Below are positions 17,320 to 25,556 of a DNA stretch of 64,000 bases, piece by piece (position 1 is the first letter of the stretch; each line of letters starts with the position of its first letter). Position numbers and translations under genes: made by a program. The DNA is taken from positions 62,001-126,000 of the forward strand of contig NZ_CP080327.1 of NCBI RefSeq assembly GCF_019443285.1. Direction: 5' to 3'. Below the pieces are notes generated by a model. It saw only the letters and a program-made list of their open reading frames with translations. It did not search any database and had not been told where the DNA came from. The stretch is from Aquisediminimonas profunda (lineage in GTDB: Bacteria > Pseudomonadota > Alphaproteobacteria > Sphingomonadales > Sphingomonadaceae).

Positions 17320-17862
17320 ATGTCAGGCGTGGTGAAGTGTGTGCTGGCAAGCCTCGCGATCAGCGCAACATCCGCGCCCGCATATGCCAAGGTGATGCAG
17401 GCTGACACGTCCGGCTTTGCCGTTCTGGAGACAGGCGAAGTCCGCGCCAGTCCCGAAGCGGTCTGGGCGGCTCTGGTCCACCCAGAGCGGTGGTGGAACA
17501 AGGCGCACAGCTGGACCGGGGACGCCCGAAATTTTTCGATGACGATCAAACAGGGTGGCTGTTTCTGCGAGGCCTTGCCGCATTCCGGGTTCGTCGAACA
17601 TGCGCGCGTCGTCTTTGCCAGGCCCGCCAGCATGCTCCGGCTCTCAGGGGCGTTTGGCCCGCTCCAAAGTGAAGCGCTGTCCGGCACCCTGACCATGAAG
17701 ATTGTGCCCGGAAAGGACGGCACAAGCACAGTGACGTTCGAATATGTCGTCGGCGGCTATTCCAGAATGGCATTGACCGAACTGGCCCCGGCCGTTGACG
17801 GGGTCATTGCCGAACAGCATCGCCGCTTGCTCAAACTTGTCGAAACCGGGCGCCCTGACTAG
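17320..17862 (+). CDS. Exported SRPBCC (START/AHSA1-like) domain protein
   Basis: A 180-residue helix-grip protein with an N-terminal signal peptide (MSGVVKCVLASLAIS, cleavage near APAYA-K). The SRPBCC fold is indicated by VRASPEAVWAALVHPERWWN after the signal and by a C-terminal long-helix segment LTELAPAVDGVIAEQHRRLLKLVE. Such domains bind hydrophobic ligands; the ligand is unknown. GGAG lies eight bases upstream of the ATG. The 3' end overlaps the convergent acyltransferase gene by four bases. Confidence 0.75.
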   Translation: MSGVVKCVLASLAISATSAPAYAKVMQADTSGFAVLETGEVRASPEAVWAALVHPERWWNKAHSWTGDARNFSMTIKQGGCFCEALPHSGFVEHARVVFARPASMLRLSGAFGPLQSEALSGTLTMKIVPGKDGTSTVTFEYVVGGYSRMALTELAPAVDGVIAEQHRRLLKLVETGRPD

Positions 17863-18455
17863 GCGCTCTTGCTCTCCGTGATGACTCCGGGATTGCCGCG
17901 CTCTGGAAACTTCGGGGTGCATTGGCTGTAATAGGCAGTCACCTGCTCCATGTCCTTTGCATAATCGCCCGTCGGCCAGATTGCCGGACCGAGGCCCACC
18001 ACCTTGCGCTTGTAGTCCATCACGCCGCACACCAGCGGCACCCCTGCGCCTACTGCTATGTGGTAGAAGCCCGTCCGCCATTGACGAACCTTGCCGCGCG
18101 TTCCTTCGGGCGCAATGGTCAGCATGAATTCCGATCGTTTCGCGAATTCGGCGATCATCGCGTCGACATAATTCCCCGACTTGCTGCGATCGACAGGAAT
18201 GCCGCCCATTTCGCGCATCATTTTCCCAAAGGGCCAACGAAAGAGCGACTTCTTGCCCATGAACGACAAGTGGAGATTGAGCCGCTTTGACGCGCCGACA
18301 AAATAGACGAAGTCCCAGTTGCTGGTATGGGGTGCGGCAATGATGACGAACTTGCGAGGCTCAACCGCGCGCCCCTCAACCGTCCAGCCTTGACGGCTGA
18401 ACCAGTAATCAATGACAGCCGTCAGCAGTCGCGCGACCAAACCCTTCTTACCCAT
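17859..18455 (-). CDS. Lysophospholipid acyltransferase family protein (PlsC-like)
   Basis: Membrane-associated acyltransferase of about 198 residues. Seen: the catalytic HX4D motif as HTSNWD in AAPHTSNWDFVYF, the substrate-binding GGIPVDRSKSG, and FMLTIAPEGTRGKV, matching block III (EGTR). These short single-domain forms transfer acyl chains in lipid or lipid-A-like remodelling; the substrate is not known. Three in-frame ATGs occur at 18485, 18461 and 18455; I chose the last because AGGGG lies seven bases before it. Convergent with the SRPBCC gene. Confidence 0.82.
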   Translation of the reverse strand: MGKKGLVARLLTAVIDYWFSRQGWTVEGRAVEPRKFVIIAAPHTSNWDFVYFVGASKRLNLHLSFMGKKSLFRWPFGKMMREMGGIPVDRSKSGNYVDAMIAEFAKRSEFMLTIAPEGTRGKVRQWRTGFYHIAVGAGVPLVCGVMDYKRKVVGLGPAIWPTGDYAKDMEQVTAYYSQCTPKFPERGNPGVITESKSA

Positions 18456-18519
18456 CCCCATGCCCCTGATTTTTGATGCGAGCATAGCCGTGTCGGCGCA
18501 GGTGGCAATGGAGTAGAGA

Positions 18520-18726
18520 TCACAAGTTTTTCAGGCCGTCCTCGATGCGCTTCACATCGTCGGGTGAAATCTGGGCGCCGGTTGCGTCTGTTGCCACCGC
18601 TGCGGAGTTGCCGTCCTGCGGGTCGGGGCCAACCCATTCCACGGCCATCCAGCAAATTCCGGCCGCCCAGAGCAGGGCCATCCAGCGACTGCGGAAAATC
18701 CAGGAATAGCGGAAAAATGGAAGCAT
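18520..18726 (-). CDS. Small membrane protein, 68 residues, unknown
   Basis: A short frame with a basic-aromatic start (MLPFFRYSWIFRSRW), one hydrophobic segment (MALLWAAGICWMAVEWV, about residues 16-32) and a soluble acidic C-terminal helix (ISPDDVKRIEDGLKNL). The amphipathic tail and positive-inside N-terminus look like a real single-pass membrane protein. A perfect nine-base inverted repeat lies 12 bases upstream of the ATG. No family is recognised. Confidence 0.55.
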   Translation of the reverse strand: MLPFFRYSWIFRSRWMALLWAAGICWMAVEWVGPDPQDGNSAAVATDATGAQISPDDVKRIEDGLKNL

Positions 18727-18738
18727 GCCCCCGCCCTA

Positions 18739-18762
18739 CACGGTTCCGGTTAAGGAACCGTG
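18739..18762. promoter_or_regulatory. Perfect inverted repeat upstream of the 68-residue protein gene
   Basis: CACGGTTCC and GGAACCGTG (18739-18747 and 18754-18762) are exactly complementary around a six-base loop GGTTAA. No T run follows on either strand. It could be the end structure of the upstream glycine-zipper gene transcript, or an operator for the small gene. Confidence 0.4.
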
Positions 18763-18783
18763 CGCTTCAGGGTGGCTATTCCA

Positions 18784-19083
18784 TCAACGGCAGCGCCGTT
18801 TGGTTGCGACTTCGCGACCGATCAGGGCGCCGGCAGCGGCACCGAGGATTGTGCCGGTCGCGCGTTCGCCGCGCGTATCGATCGCACGCCCGACGAGCGC
18901 GCCGCCCGCCGCGCCGACGACCAGACCGACTGTTCCGTCCGACTTGCGGCAATAGGTACGGCCATCCTTGCCGCGCCATTCGCGATACTGGTGATCCCTG
19001 GCAGACGCCGACACAGTAGGCACAACAAGTGCAGACGCGGCAATTGCCGTCATCGTCGATAATGTAAGAAACTTGCGTATCAT
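18784..19083 (-). CDS. Glycine zipper 2TM domain protein
   Basis: A 99-residue exported protein: signal peptide MIRKFLTLSTMTAIAASALV with cleavage near VSASA, a short charged linker with two cysteines (YCRK and a terminal Cys), then two Gly-zipper helices (GLVVGAAGGALVGRAID and GTILGAAAGALIGREVA, about residues 53-92). This domain occurs in outer-membrane SlyB/YMGG-like proteins that stabilise the envelope under stress. AAAGGG lies eight bases before the ATG. It is divergent from the metallo-beta-lactamase-fold gene. Confidence 0.83.
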   Translation of the reverse strand: MIRKFLTLSTMTAIAASALVVPTVSASARDHQYREWRGKDGRTYCRKSDGTVGLVVGAAGGALVGRAIDTRGERATGTILGAAAGALIGREVATKRRCR

Positions 19084-19283
19084 GATGTTACCCTTTGTGT
19101 TGTTCTGACCGATGCTCAATGGCACGGCCAAGATGAACCTTGGCAGAACCTGTGTAAACGGATCGCCGCTGCGCTGGCACAGGTTGCCGATCCAAAGTAG
19201 CACGATCAATTCACCTGTCGACGCGCAACGCAGGTTCATCGTTGGTCGATTGCATCCGGATAAACACGTGGTGATGACAAGGC

Positions 19284-20240
19284 ATGTTGAAGCCTTTCCT
19301 GGTCGCCGTTGGGGTTCTGGTTGCAAGCGTTGCGCATGCCGATCCGATTGACGTCGCCCCCGGCATCAGGCTGGTGTCGGGATCCAATGCAGCAGGCCGA
19401 CAACCAGACGGCAATTCCATCCTGATCGATGCCCCGCAAGGATTGATCCTTGTCGACACTGGTCGTCACAGAGCACATCAGGAGGCGATTCTCGCCTTTG
19501 CAAGACTTCGTGGCAAGCCAATCGCCGCCATTATCAACACGCACTGGCATCTGGACCACAGCGGCGGGAATGAGGAAATTCGCGCTGCTTTTCCAGCAGC
19601 GCCGCTCTATGCGAGCAATGCTGTGGACGGGGCACTGCGAGGCTTCTTGCGGACAAGCCGCGCCGATGCCGAAGCCTATCTGCGCTCAGGCAAGGCATCG
19701 CCTGAAATAGCAGAAGACATAGCGCTGGACATGGCCGCAATCGACAATCCCGGGGCGCTTCGCCCCTCGATCCCTGTCACCGGCAGCACTTCAACAGGAA
19801 TTGGAGGCCGAAAGCTCGAACTGAATCTTGCACCATTTGCTGCGACAGAGGGAGACGTTTGGCTTTACGACCATCGATCCCGCGTCCTGATTGCAGGCGA
19901 CCTTGTGGTTGCCGCCGCACCGTACCTGGATACGGCTTGCCCCGAAGGATGGCGCAAGGCGCTAGACAGCATCGCAGCCCGAAACTTCCGGATCCTGGTT
20001 CCCGGTCACGGAGCACCCATGAACAAGCCGCAGTTCCTCAAATGGAGACGTGCCTTCACCAATCTGCTCGATTGCGCAGCAAGCAATGCCGCCAATGCGG
20101 CCTGCATCGCAGGTTGGAGACGCGATGCATCAGTCTTCATTCCGGCCGAAAAAAACACCGATGGCCTGATCGCCTATTACCTTGAGACACGGCTCCGCGC
20201 TGCGCCGGACGAACGCCAGCGATACTGCAAGCCTCAATAG
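19284..20240 (+). CDS. Exported MBL-fold metallohydrolase
   Basis: A 318-residue metallo-beta-lactamase-fold enzyme with a signal peptide (MLKPFLVAVGVLVASVAHA). Seen: the zinc motif HxHxDH as NTHWHLDHSGGN (about residues 86-96), IAGDLVV with the bridging Asp, and a late His in LVPGHGAPM. Several cysteines in the C-terminal part (LLDCAASNAANAACIAGW and the tail YCKPQ) may form disulfides in the periplasm. The substrate is unknown; it is not close enough to a known beta-lactamase subclass to call one. Confidence 0.85.
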   Translation: MLKPFLVAVGVLVASVAHADPIDVAPGIRLVSGSNAAGRQPDGNSILIDAPQGLILVDTGRHRAHQEAILAFARLRGKPIAAIINTHWHLDHSGGNEEIRAAFPAAPLYASNAVDGALRGFLRTSRADAEAYLRSGKASPEIAEDIALDMAAIDNPGALRPSIPVTGSTSTGIGGRKLELNLAPFAATEGDVWLYDHRSRVLIAGDLVVAAAPYLDTACPEGWRKALDSIAARNFRILVPGHGAPMNKPQFLKWRRAFTNLLDCAASNAANAACIAGWRRDASVFIPAEKNTDGLIAYYLETRLRAAPDERQRYCKPQ

Positions 20241-20243
20241 GCT

Positions 20244-21392
20244 CTAGCGCCAGCGCAAGTTTTCGCGTGACAGCTGGTCAACGGATCGGATCCCCATGAG
20301 CCGCATGTCGCGTTCCACTTCGTCGCGAAGCAAGCGCACAGCCCGGGATACGCCAGGCTTACCCGCCGCCGCCAGAGCATAGAGATAGAGGCGCCCGCCG
20401 GAACAGGCCTTTGCGCCGACGCTGAGCGCCTTGAGGATGTGCGTGCCCCGCATGATGCCGCCATCGCAAATCACGTCTATCTTGTCGCCAACGGCATCGA
20501 CAATTTCGGCGAGTTGGTCAAACGGGGCACGACTGCCATCAAGCTGACGGCCGCCGTGGTTCGAAACCATGATCGCCGTTGCCCCAATGTCCACGGCTTT
20601 TCGCGCATCGCCAACGGACATCACGCCCTTCAGGCAGAACTCCCCTCCCCAATCGGCGCGGATTTTCTCCGCAGTCTTCCAGTCCATTGAACGGTCGAGC
20701 ACGGTATCGAAATAGTTGCCGATTGAAATCGGCTCCTTCGAGCCCTCGCTGTAATGGTCCTTGAGATTGGCCAGTTCAAATTTGGTGCGCAGGAAATAGT
20801 TGAAAGCCCAGCCGGGCTTGAAGGCATAGCTGAGCATGCTCGGGATGGTCAGGCGGACCGGAGACGTGAACCCTGTCCGCAAGTCGCGCTCGCGGCGACC
20901 GCCAACAATTGTGTCGACCGTGAGCGTCAGGGCATCGAAGCGGGCAGCCTTGCATCGCTCGATCAAGGAGGAATTCAACCCCTTGTCCTTGTGCACATAG
21001 AGCTGGAACATCTTTGGGGCCGAGATCGTCCGGGCGATGTCTTCTATGCTGATCGTGGCGAGCGAAGAGATTCCGAAATAGGTTCCGTTCTCTTGTGCCA
21101 CCGCCCCAACCGCCGCCTCTCCGTCGCGATGGAACATGCGCTGCAAGGCAGTCGGTGACAGGAAGAAGGGCAGGTCGAGCTTGCGCCCGAGAACAGTCAC
21201 CGACATGTCGATGTTCTCGACCCCGGCGAGGACATTGGGCACCAGATCGCAGGCATTATAGGCTTCACGATTGCGCTTGCGGGTTATCTCGTCATCGGCA
21301 GCGCCGTCGATATAATGAAACACTGGCCCGGGGAGGCGTCTCCGGGCCAGTGCTCTGAAATCGTCAAGATTGTGGCAGTCGGACAGGCGCAT
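20244..21392 (-). CDS. FMN-dependent alpha-hydroxy-acid dehydrogenase (LldD-like)
   Basis: A 382-residue flavoenzyme that oxidises L-lactate or a related 2-hydroxyacid, usually membrane-associated. Seen: FFLSPTALQRMFHRDGE, LQLYVHKDKG-like MFQLYVHKDKGL, ALTLTVDTIVGGRRERDLRTGF, and the active-site SNHGGRQLDGSRAPFDQL with the catalytic His and substrate-binding Arg, then VICDGGIMRGTHILKALSVGA for FMN phosphate. AGGGGA lies six bases before the ATG. Lactate, mandelate and glycolate oxidases share these motifs, so lactate is only the most likely substrate. Confidence 0.88.
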   Translation of the reverse strand: MRLSDCHNLDDFRALARRRLPGPVFHYIDGAADDEITRKRNREAYNACDLVPNVLAGVENIDMSVTVLGRKLDLPFFLSPTALQRMFHRDGEAAVGAVAQENGTYFGISSLATISIEDIARTISAPKMFQLYVHKDKGLNSSLIERCKAARFDALTLTVDTIVGGRRERDLRTGFTSPVRLTIPSMLSYAFKPGWAFNYFLRTKFELANLKDHYSEGSKEPISIGNYFDTVLDRSMDWKTAEKIRADWGGEFCLKGVMSVGDARKAVDIGATAIMVSNHGGRQLDGSRAPFDQLAEIVDAVGDKIDVICDGGIMRGTHILKALSVGAKACSGGRLYLYALAAAGKPGVSRAVRLLRDEVERDMRLMGIRSVDQLSRENLRWR

Positions 21393-21438
21393 GGGATTCC
21401 CCTTCTGCGCCTGTCCATAACGAGACTAACCGCGAAGG

Positions 21439-21915
21439 TTAAGCAGCCTTGCGACTATCGCCTTCAATTGCCGTCAGCGTCGCACCGCCAATTGCAATCT
21501 TGCGCGGCTTCATCGCTTCGGGGACCTCGCGCACCAGCTCGATCGCAAGCAGCCCGTTGGTCAAGGCAGCGCCCGTGACTCGGACGTGATCGGCAAGCTG
21601 GAAGCGCCGCTCAAAGGCCCGATTGGCAATACCGCGATGCAGGTAGCGATGGTCATCGTCGTTCGCCACGACCTCGGCCTTCTTGCCCGAAACGACCAGG
21701 AGGTTCTGCTGGGCAGTGAGCTCAATCTCGTCCTCAGCGAACCCGGCAACTGCAAGCGTGATGCGATAGGCATCCTCGCCGGTGCGTTCGATGTCATATG
21801 GCGGATAATTCGTCCCGCCGGTGTCGCCGCGCGCAGCAGCTTCCAGCGTATCAAACAGCCGGTCGAAACCGACAGTCGAGCGGCGATAGGGAGAAAAATC
21901 AAATACAGTTCTCAT
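21439..21915 (-). CDS. Hsp20-family small heat shock protein
   Basis: ATP-independent holdase chaperone of 158 residues, IbpA-like. Seen: N-terminal MRTVFDFSPYRRSTVGFDRLFD (given in two parts: MRTVFDFSPYR and STVGFDRLFD), an alpha-crystallin domain with YRITLAVAGFAEDEIEL, LLVVSGKK and FERRFQLADHVRVTGA, and a C-terminal I-x-I tail (KIAIGG). The ATG at 21915 is preceded by AAAGGAC. Upstream lie a heat-shock sigma promoter and a ROSE-type leader, so expression should rise with temperature at both transcription and translation. Confidence 0.93.
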   Translation of the reverse strand: MRTVFDFSPYRRSTVGFDRLFDTLEAAARGDTGGTNYPPYDIERTGEDAYRITLAVAGFAEDEIELTAQQNLLVVSGKKAEVVANDDDHRYLHRGIANRAFERRFQLADHVRVTGAALTNGLLAIELVREVPEAMKPRKIAIGGATLTAIEGDSRKAA

Positions 21916-21990
21916 GTCAAATGTCCTTTCAAAGCAACACTCACAAGGCGGCAACACCGCCATTCACCGGGCCCGAAAGAGGCACCCGGC
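21916..21990 (-). promoter_or_regulatory. ROSE-type RNA thermometer in the hsp20 leader
   Basis: Read on the minus strand, the last hairpin can pair UUGCU (21933-21937) with the AGGA Shine-Dalgarno (21924-21927) around the loop UUGAA, leaving the conserved bulged G: the hallmark of ROSE elements. Upstream hairpins are GGCGG/CCGCC (21947-21951 with 21957-21961) and CCGGG/CCCGG (21967-21971 with 21985-21989). Leader length of about 75 nt and position before an alphaproteobacterial hsp20 gene fit ROSE. Rfam covariance scoring was not possible here. Confidence 0.6.
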
Positions 21991-21997
21991 CGTGCTG

Positions 21998-22025
21998 AAT
22001 TAGGAAGCCAAAAGCCGAAAACAAG
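21998..22025 (-). promoter_or_regulatory. Candidate RpoH (sigma-32) promoter of hsp20
   Basis: On the minus strand CTTG (22022-22025) and CCTAATT (21998-22004) are 17 bases apart, one mismatch from the alphaproteobacterial RpoH pattern CTTG-N17-CYTATnT. A transcript from it would start near 21991, just ahead of the ROSE-like hairpins. Confidence 0.5.
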
Positions 22026-22067
22026 ATTTGTTATGTAAAATTTTTTGCAGAAAATGCCGGTCGGCGG

Positions 22068-22754
22068 TTAGCCCAGAACTTCGGCAACAGCCTTTTGGGC
22101 AAGAGCCAGTTCGTCAGCGTATGGCATGGTCGCGTCGAGGTCGACGATCTTTGCACCATTGAACTTGAGAAGCGGCGTCACTGCAACCTTGGCCCTGAGA
22201 AGGTCGGCGGCGTGATCTGGCTTGCGGGTCATTGCAGTTTCGACGTCTACATTCAATCGGATGACAAGATCCGGCACATAAGACGCCATCCATTCGTAAC
22301 TCGCACGTTCGCGGGCGGCGAGCGCGGCGACCATTCGGCCCTCTGGCCTTGCAGCCGACAGTCCCGGGCCATCGTAAAAGCCTGGCACATCCACCTGCGG
22401 GTAACGATCCGTCACCACGATGAATCCCTGACGGCGCAAATCGAGTACCTTTCTGAACCGCCGCCTCCTGAGCAACGAGAAGCCGTAGATCACAAGAGCA
22501 GTAGCCAAGCCGGGAATCTTTTCACCTTTGGTACGGGCCTGCCCGGCCCGTCTCGCAAGCTGCCTTTCGAGCAAGTGTCCAATCAGCGGCAGTGCCTTGA
22601 TCTGGTTTCCGATTTGTCCGGAACGCAAGCCGAGATAGTGCGTCTCTGCGGGACCATAACGAGTCCGGACCCACTCAAGCAGATCTGCAGAGAGAGTGGA
22701 TTTGCCAGATCCATCACATCCGATGACTGCAATAAGCGGTGCCAGTTCGGCCAT
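22068..22754 (-). CDS. Thymidylate-kinase-like P-loop kinase, copy 1
   Basis: A 228-residue P-loop protein with Walker A GCDGSGKST (residues 12-20), the DRYPQ motif at 116-120 (equivalent to the DRY of thymidylate kinases), strand RLNVD at 166-170 and a LID-like RKPDH at 177-181. It is longer than TMP kinases and contains a basic-hydrophobic stretch (ALVIYGFSLLRRRRFRK) that could touch membrane. Related proteins occur in polysaccharide gene clusters; the phosphorylated substrate is unknown and it is probably not the housekeeping tmk. It starts inside a one-base TGATG overlap with the upstream methyltransferase gene and is paralogous to the gene at 23624. Confidence 0.75.
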   Translation of the reverse strand: MAELAPLIAVIGCDGSGKSTLSADLLEWVRTRYGPAETHYLGLRSGQIGNQIKALPLIGHLLERQLARRAGQARTKGEKIPGLATALVIYGFSLLRRRRFRKVLDLRRQGFIVVTDRYPQVDVPGFYDGPGLSAARPEGRMVAALAARERASYEWMASYVPDLVIRLNVDVETAMTRKPDHAADLLRAKVAVTPLLKFNGAKIVDLDATMPYADELALAQKAVAEVLG

Positions 22755-23494
22755 CAGCTCAGTTCTTTGAAAAAGCCGATCATCTTGAGCCCGCCGATTG
22801 CAAACCGGACAACGACCAATGCAACATAGCCGTAAACCCAAGTCCACTGAGTTTGGTCAATAGAGGCAACGTCAAAACCAATCCGCGCAAACCAGGTCAG
22901 AAATACAGTCGTGACCAAAAGGAACAGCTTGTTCTGTTCGCGCCAGATCATGCGTTTCCACCAAAAGGGATATTTTGGCTTTACCCATCCGGAGAACCGC
23001 GGGAAAAGTGCAGGCACATCCTTTGCCCAAGCTGTGTGCGCCGCACCAAATTTGCCGCGCAGGAACTCCTCCTCATAGACCGAGATGCGCTCATATACGA
23101 GGATCGCCAGAAGGAAGACGATCACACCGAAAACCCAGCTTCCAGAGAGCATGGCAAGACCAGTGAAGTTCAGGATGCGGCCCAGGTATAGCGGGTTGCG
23201 GACCAGCGAATAGGGTCCGGTCGTGTTGAGTTCGCTTGCTTCGGCCGCGACCTTGGCCCGCCCCGAGGTGCCGAGCGCCGCAAAGCCGGACGTGAAAACG
23301 CGCACCAGCGCACCCGCGCTTGCAACGCCGAGCGAAATCCAGAACCAGACACAATCGGAGGTGCCATCGGAAAACGGACCAACGTCCCGAGTGAACCACG
23401 CAATCAATGTGGAGATCGCAATAATCGTGTAGATATAGGTGCCGCGAATAAAAAACAGGCGTTTGCCCGCCCTCGCCAATTCGTCTTGATACAT
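22754..23494 (-). CDS. Isoprenylcysteine carboxyl methyltransferase-like membrane protein
   Basis: Integral-membrane methyltransferase of 246 residues with about five hydrophobic segments. The SAM-binding signature of the ICMT/PEMT group is present as TTGPYSLVRNPLYLGRIL (about residues 92-109) followed by a conserved EEEFLRGKFG (141-150) and the pair YAxW-like HTAWAKDVPALFPR. Targets of bacterial members are mostly unknown (lipids, isoprenoids, small thiols). It is translationally coupled with the kinase-like gene downstream and lies between the two kinase paralogues, so all three likely act together. Confidence 0.78.
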   Translation of the reverse strand: MYQDELARAGKRLFFIRGTYIYTIIAISTLIAWFTRDVGPFSDGTSDCVWFWISLGVASAGALVRVFTSGFAALGTSGRAKVAAEASELNTTGPYSLVRNPLYLGRILNFTGLAMLSGSWVFGVIVFLLAILVYERISVYEEEFLRGKFGAAHTAWAKDVPALFPRFSGWVKPKYPFWWKRMIWREQNKLFLLVTTVFLTWFARIGFDVASIDQTQWTWVYGYVALVVVRFAIGGLKMIGFFKELS

Positions 23495-23623
23495 ATCCAG
23501 ATTTGCCCTGACGCTTTTCCCGAGCGTCCCCTACGCGGTTTTTTTTGCCGCGCCTACCGTCAAGTTTCTCCTTTCGGGCAAATTTGGGCTACCGCCGAGG
23601 CCGGGCGAAATCCAGTCATGCAG

Positions 23624-24343
23624 TCACATGCGGGTGCCTTCAGTCGGAACTATTCCAAGCGCATCGAACCCGGCCGCTATGGCCAGTTGCACCTCGTCAA
23701 CCAGGACATCAAGGGGAGTGCTGCTGTCAAAATCGACAATCGGCGCACCCCCAAAGCGGAGGCGACGCGTTGCCTCCACCTTCTGTCGCAGGGATTCGTA
23801 GCGATGATCCGGCTTGCGCGCGAAGGCGGTTTCAAGATCGACATTCAGACGAATGACGAGGCTCGGCCGAAAGCTGGCCATCCATTGGTATTGACGAAGT
23901 TCGAGCCGCGCCAACCAGCGCGTGAACCAACCCTTTGCCCGCGCGGCCGAAAGTCCGGGACCATCAAAAAAGCCGGGCACATCGGTTTGCGGATACCGGT
24001 CGGTGACAATGATCTGTCCGGAACGCCTCAAGCGCATCATGCGCCTGAAGCGCAGCAATCGGAATTGCGAAAAGGCGAAAATGACGAGCGCTGTAATCGG
24101 CCCGGGTATCGTGTCTGCCTTGTCGCGTGCCCGTGATGCCCGATTGTGGATCTTTTTGTCGAGCCCGGCCCCGACCAATGGAAGGCGCTGAATTGCCCGT
24201 CCAAGGTCGCCTGACTTGAGGCCTAGATGGGCAGTCTCGGCCTGACCATATCGACGAACGAAACCTATGACCGCCGCACTGACGGTCGTCTTGCCGGAGC
24301 CATCCGCCCCGACAATTGCAATCAATGGAGCAAGTTCAGACAT
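23624..24343 (-). CDS. Thymidylate-kinase-like P-loop kinase, copy 2
   Basis: A 239-residue paralogue of the protein at 22068. It keeps Walker A GADGSGKTT (residues 12-20), TDRYPQTDVPGFFDGPGLSA (114-133), IRLNVD and RKPDH (176-180). Many surface positions differ, so the duplication is old rather than recent. The ATG at 24343 starts the conserved SELAPLIAIVG. It is divergent from the CHAD-like gene across 279 bases. The substrate is unknown; co-location with an ICMT-like enzyme, a nucleotidyltransferase and a flippase suggests an envelope precursor. Confidence 0.72.
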   Translation of the reverse strand: MSELAPLIAIVGADGSGKTTVSAAVIGFVRRYGQAETAHLGLKSGDLGRAIQRLPLVGAGLDKKIHNRASRARDKADTIPGPITALVIFAFSQFRLLRFRRMMRLRRSGQIIVTDRYPQTDVPGFFDGPGLSAARAKGWFTRWLARLELRQYQWMASFRPSLVIRLNVDLETAFARKPDHRYESLRQKVEATRRLRFGGAPIVDFDSSTPLDVLVDEVQLAIAAGFDALGIVPTEGTRM

Positions 24344-24622
24344 GGCCGCGCAGCCCGCGCGCCGTAAGGACGCAACACACCATAAAAAGGCAAACACTCT
24401 ACACATCCGGTCCGCGCCGGACGGCGCATCATATTTGGGCGATTTGAGGCAAAAACGTGATCCGAATTCCAGAATTTTCGATCTTAAATCCGTAGGTTAC
24501 GATATTTTTCGAACAGGCAGATCAGTTGCATCCGAAGTGTAACCCGAAAGGGTAATTATTCGTCTGTTTCGTAAAACTCCCGATCCCGGGCGCACGAAGG
24601 AGGCAGCCCGGAGTGTTCAACA

Positions 24623-25489
24623 ATGACCGATCACATTTCCGCGCCTGCAATGCGCGCGCGGACTAGCCATGCCGTTCCTGACCCTGTCCCTGACTGTAGT
24701 GACGCGTTGTTTGCGGAAATCCTTTTGAACGATCGGATAGATCTTGCCGCCGGTCTGCCGATGACAATCGGTCTGGATTTCACAACGACGCAACTCGAGC
24801 TCTGCTTTCGCGCCTCATCGCGCTTGTGGCACCATCAGCTTGAACGAGTGGCCCTTGTGCACATGACGCGAACCCTGAGAAAGACCGGAGACATCAGCGC
24901 GGATGACCGGTTGCGGTTCAAGCATGAGCGCGCCCGGTTCAAGCATTTGCGTTTTGCCTTTGCCATTTTCGGGGTTCGACACCGCTATCCGCCTGTCCTC
25001 GACGCCATCACCAGTGTCATGGGCAATGTGCAGGACGCATTCAAAAACGAACGGCACGTCTCCGTGCGGCGGAACGCTCTGTTGCTCCAAGCACTGCTGC
25101 ATGCTGGTCCAGTGGCGCTGGTTGCGCGCGAGATCGATCGCTTTCGACCGGCATCGCCGGAATCCTTCCGATGCTATCTGGCCCGACAGGCGAACGGGAT
25201 TGCCGCTTTCCTCGAACAGGACCGAGTCACAGCGCAGTCTTTCCATGACACACGTAAGATCGTAAGCCGGTTTCGTGCCGGGTTCGCGACACTCAAAACA
25301 CTCTATCCTGATCCGGACATTGCAAGCGTGGCGGATTTCGTGGCGACCATCAACGGCTTGATGGGAAACTATCACGACGACCTGATGTCCGCTCATCTTC
25401 GCGGGCATCTCGACTATCATCGAGACCCTATCATCTTGCAGGATGATATTCGGCACCGCTTGCAAAGTCTCGCCTTGGCAATGCATTAG
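24623..25489 (+). CDS. CHAD-like helical domain protein
   Basis: A 288-residue all-helical protein with an internal twofold repeat: ARFKHLRFAFAIFG...SVMGNVQDAF (about 104-140) and KIVSRFRAGFATLK...GLMGNYHDDL (about 212-245). Repeated Arg/His-rich helices with a G-N-x-x-D turn are the pattern of CHAD domains, which bind polyphosphate granules or other polyanions. No CYTH domain is attached. This is motif-level similarity only, so the family call is tentative. The nucleotidyltransferase gene follows on the same strand 67 bases later. Confidence 0.5.
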   Translation: MTDHISAPAMRARTSHAVPDPVPDCSDALFAEILLNDRIDLAAGLPMTIGLDFTTTQLELCFRASSRLWHHQLERVALVHMTRTLRKTGDISADDRLRFKHERARFKHLRFAFAIFGVRHRYPPVLDAITSVMGNVQDAFKNERHVSVRRNALLLQALLHAGPVALVAREIDRFRPASPESFRCYLARQANGIAAFLEQDRVTAQSFHDTRKIVSRFRAGFATLKTLYPDPDIASVADFVATINGLMGNYHDDLMSAHLRGHLDYHRDPIILQDDIRHRLQSLALAMH

Positions 25490-25556
25490 GCAATGGCTGC
25501 AGGCTCCGAGCGACTTCGGGGTTTGGGCATACAGGCAAGAAGCAGGCAAATCCGTG

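Noticed and set aside
24542-24553. ACCC-GAAA-GGGT hairpin before the CHAD-like gene
   Set aside because: Only four base pairs, no T run, and upstream of the gene rather than after one; not reported as a terminator.
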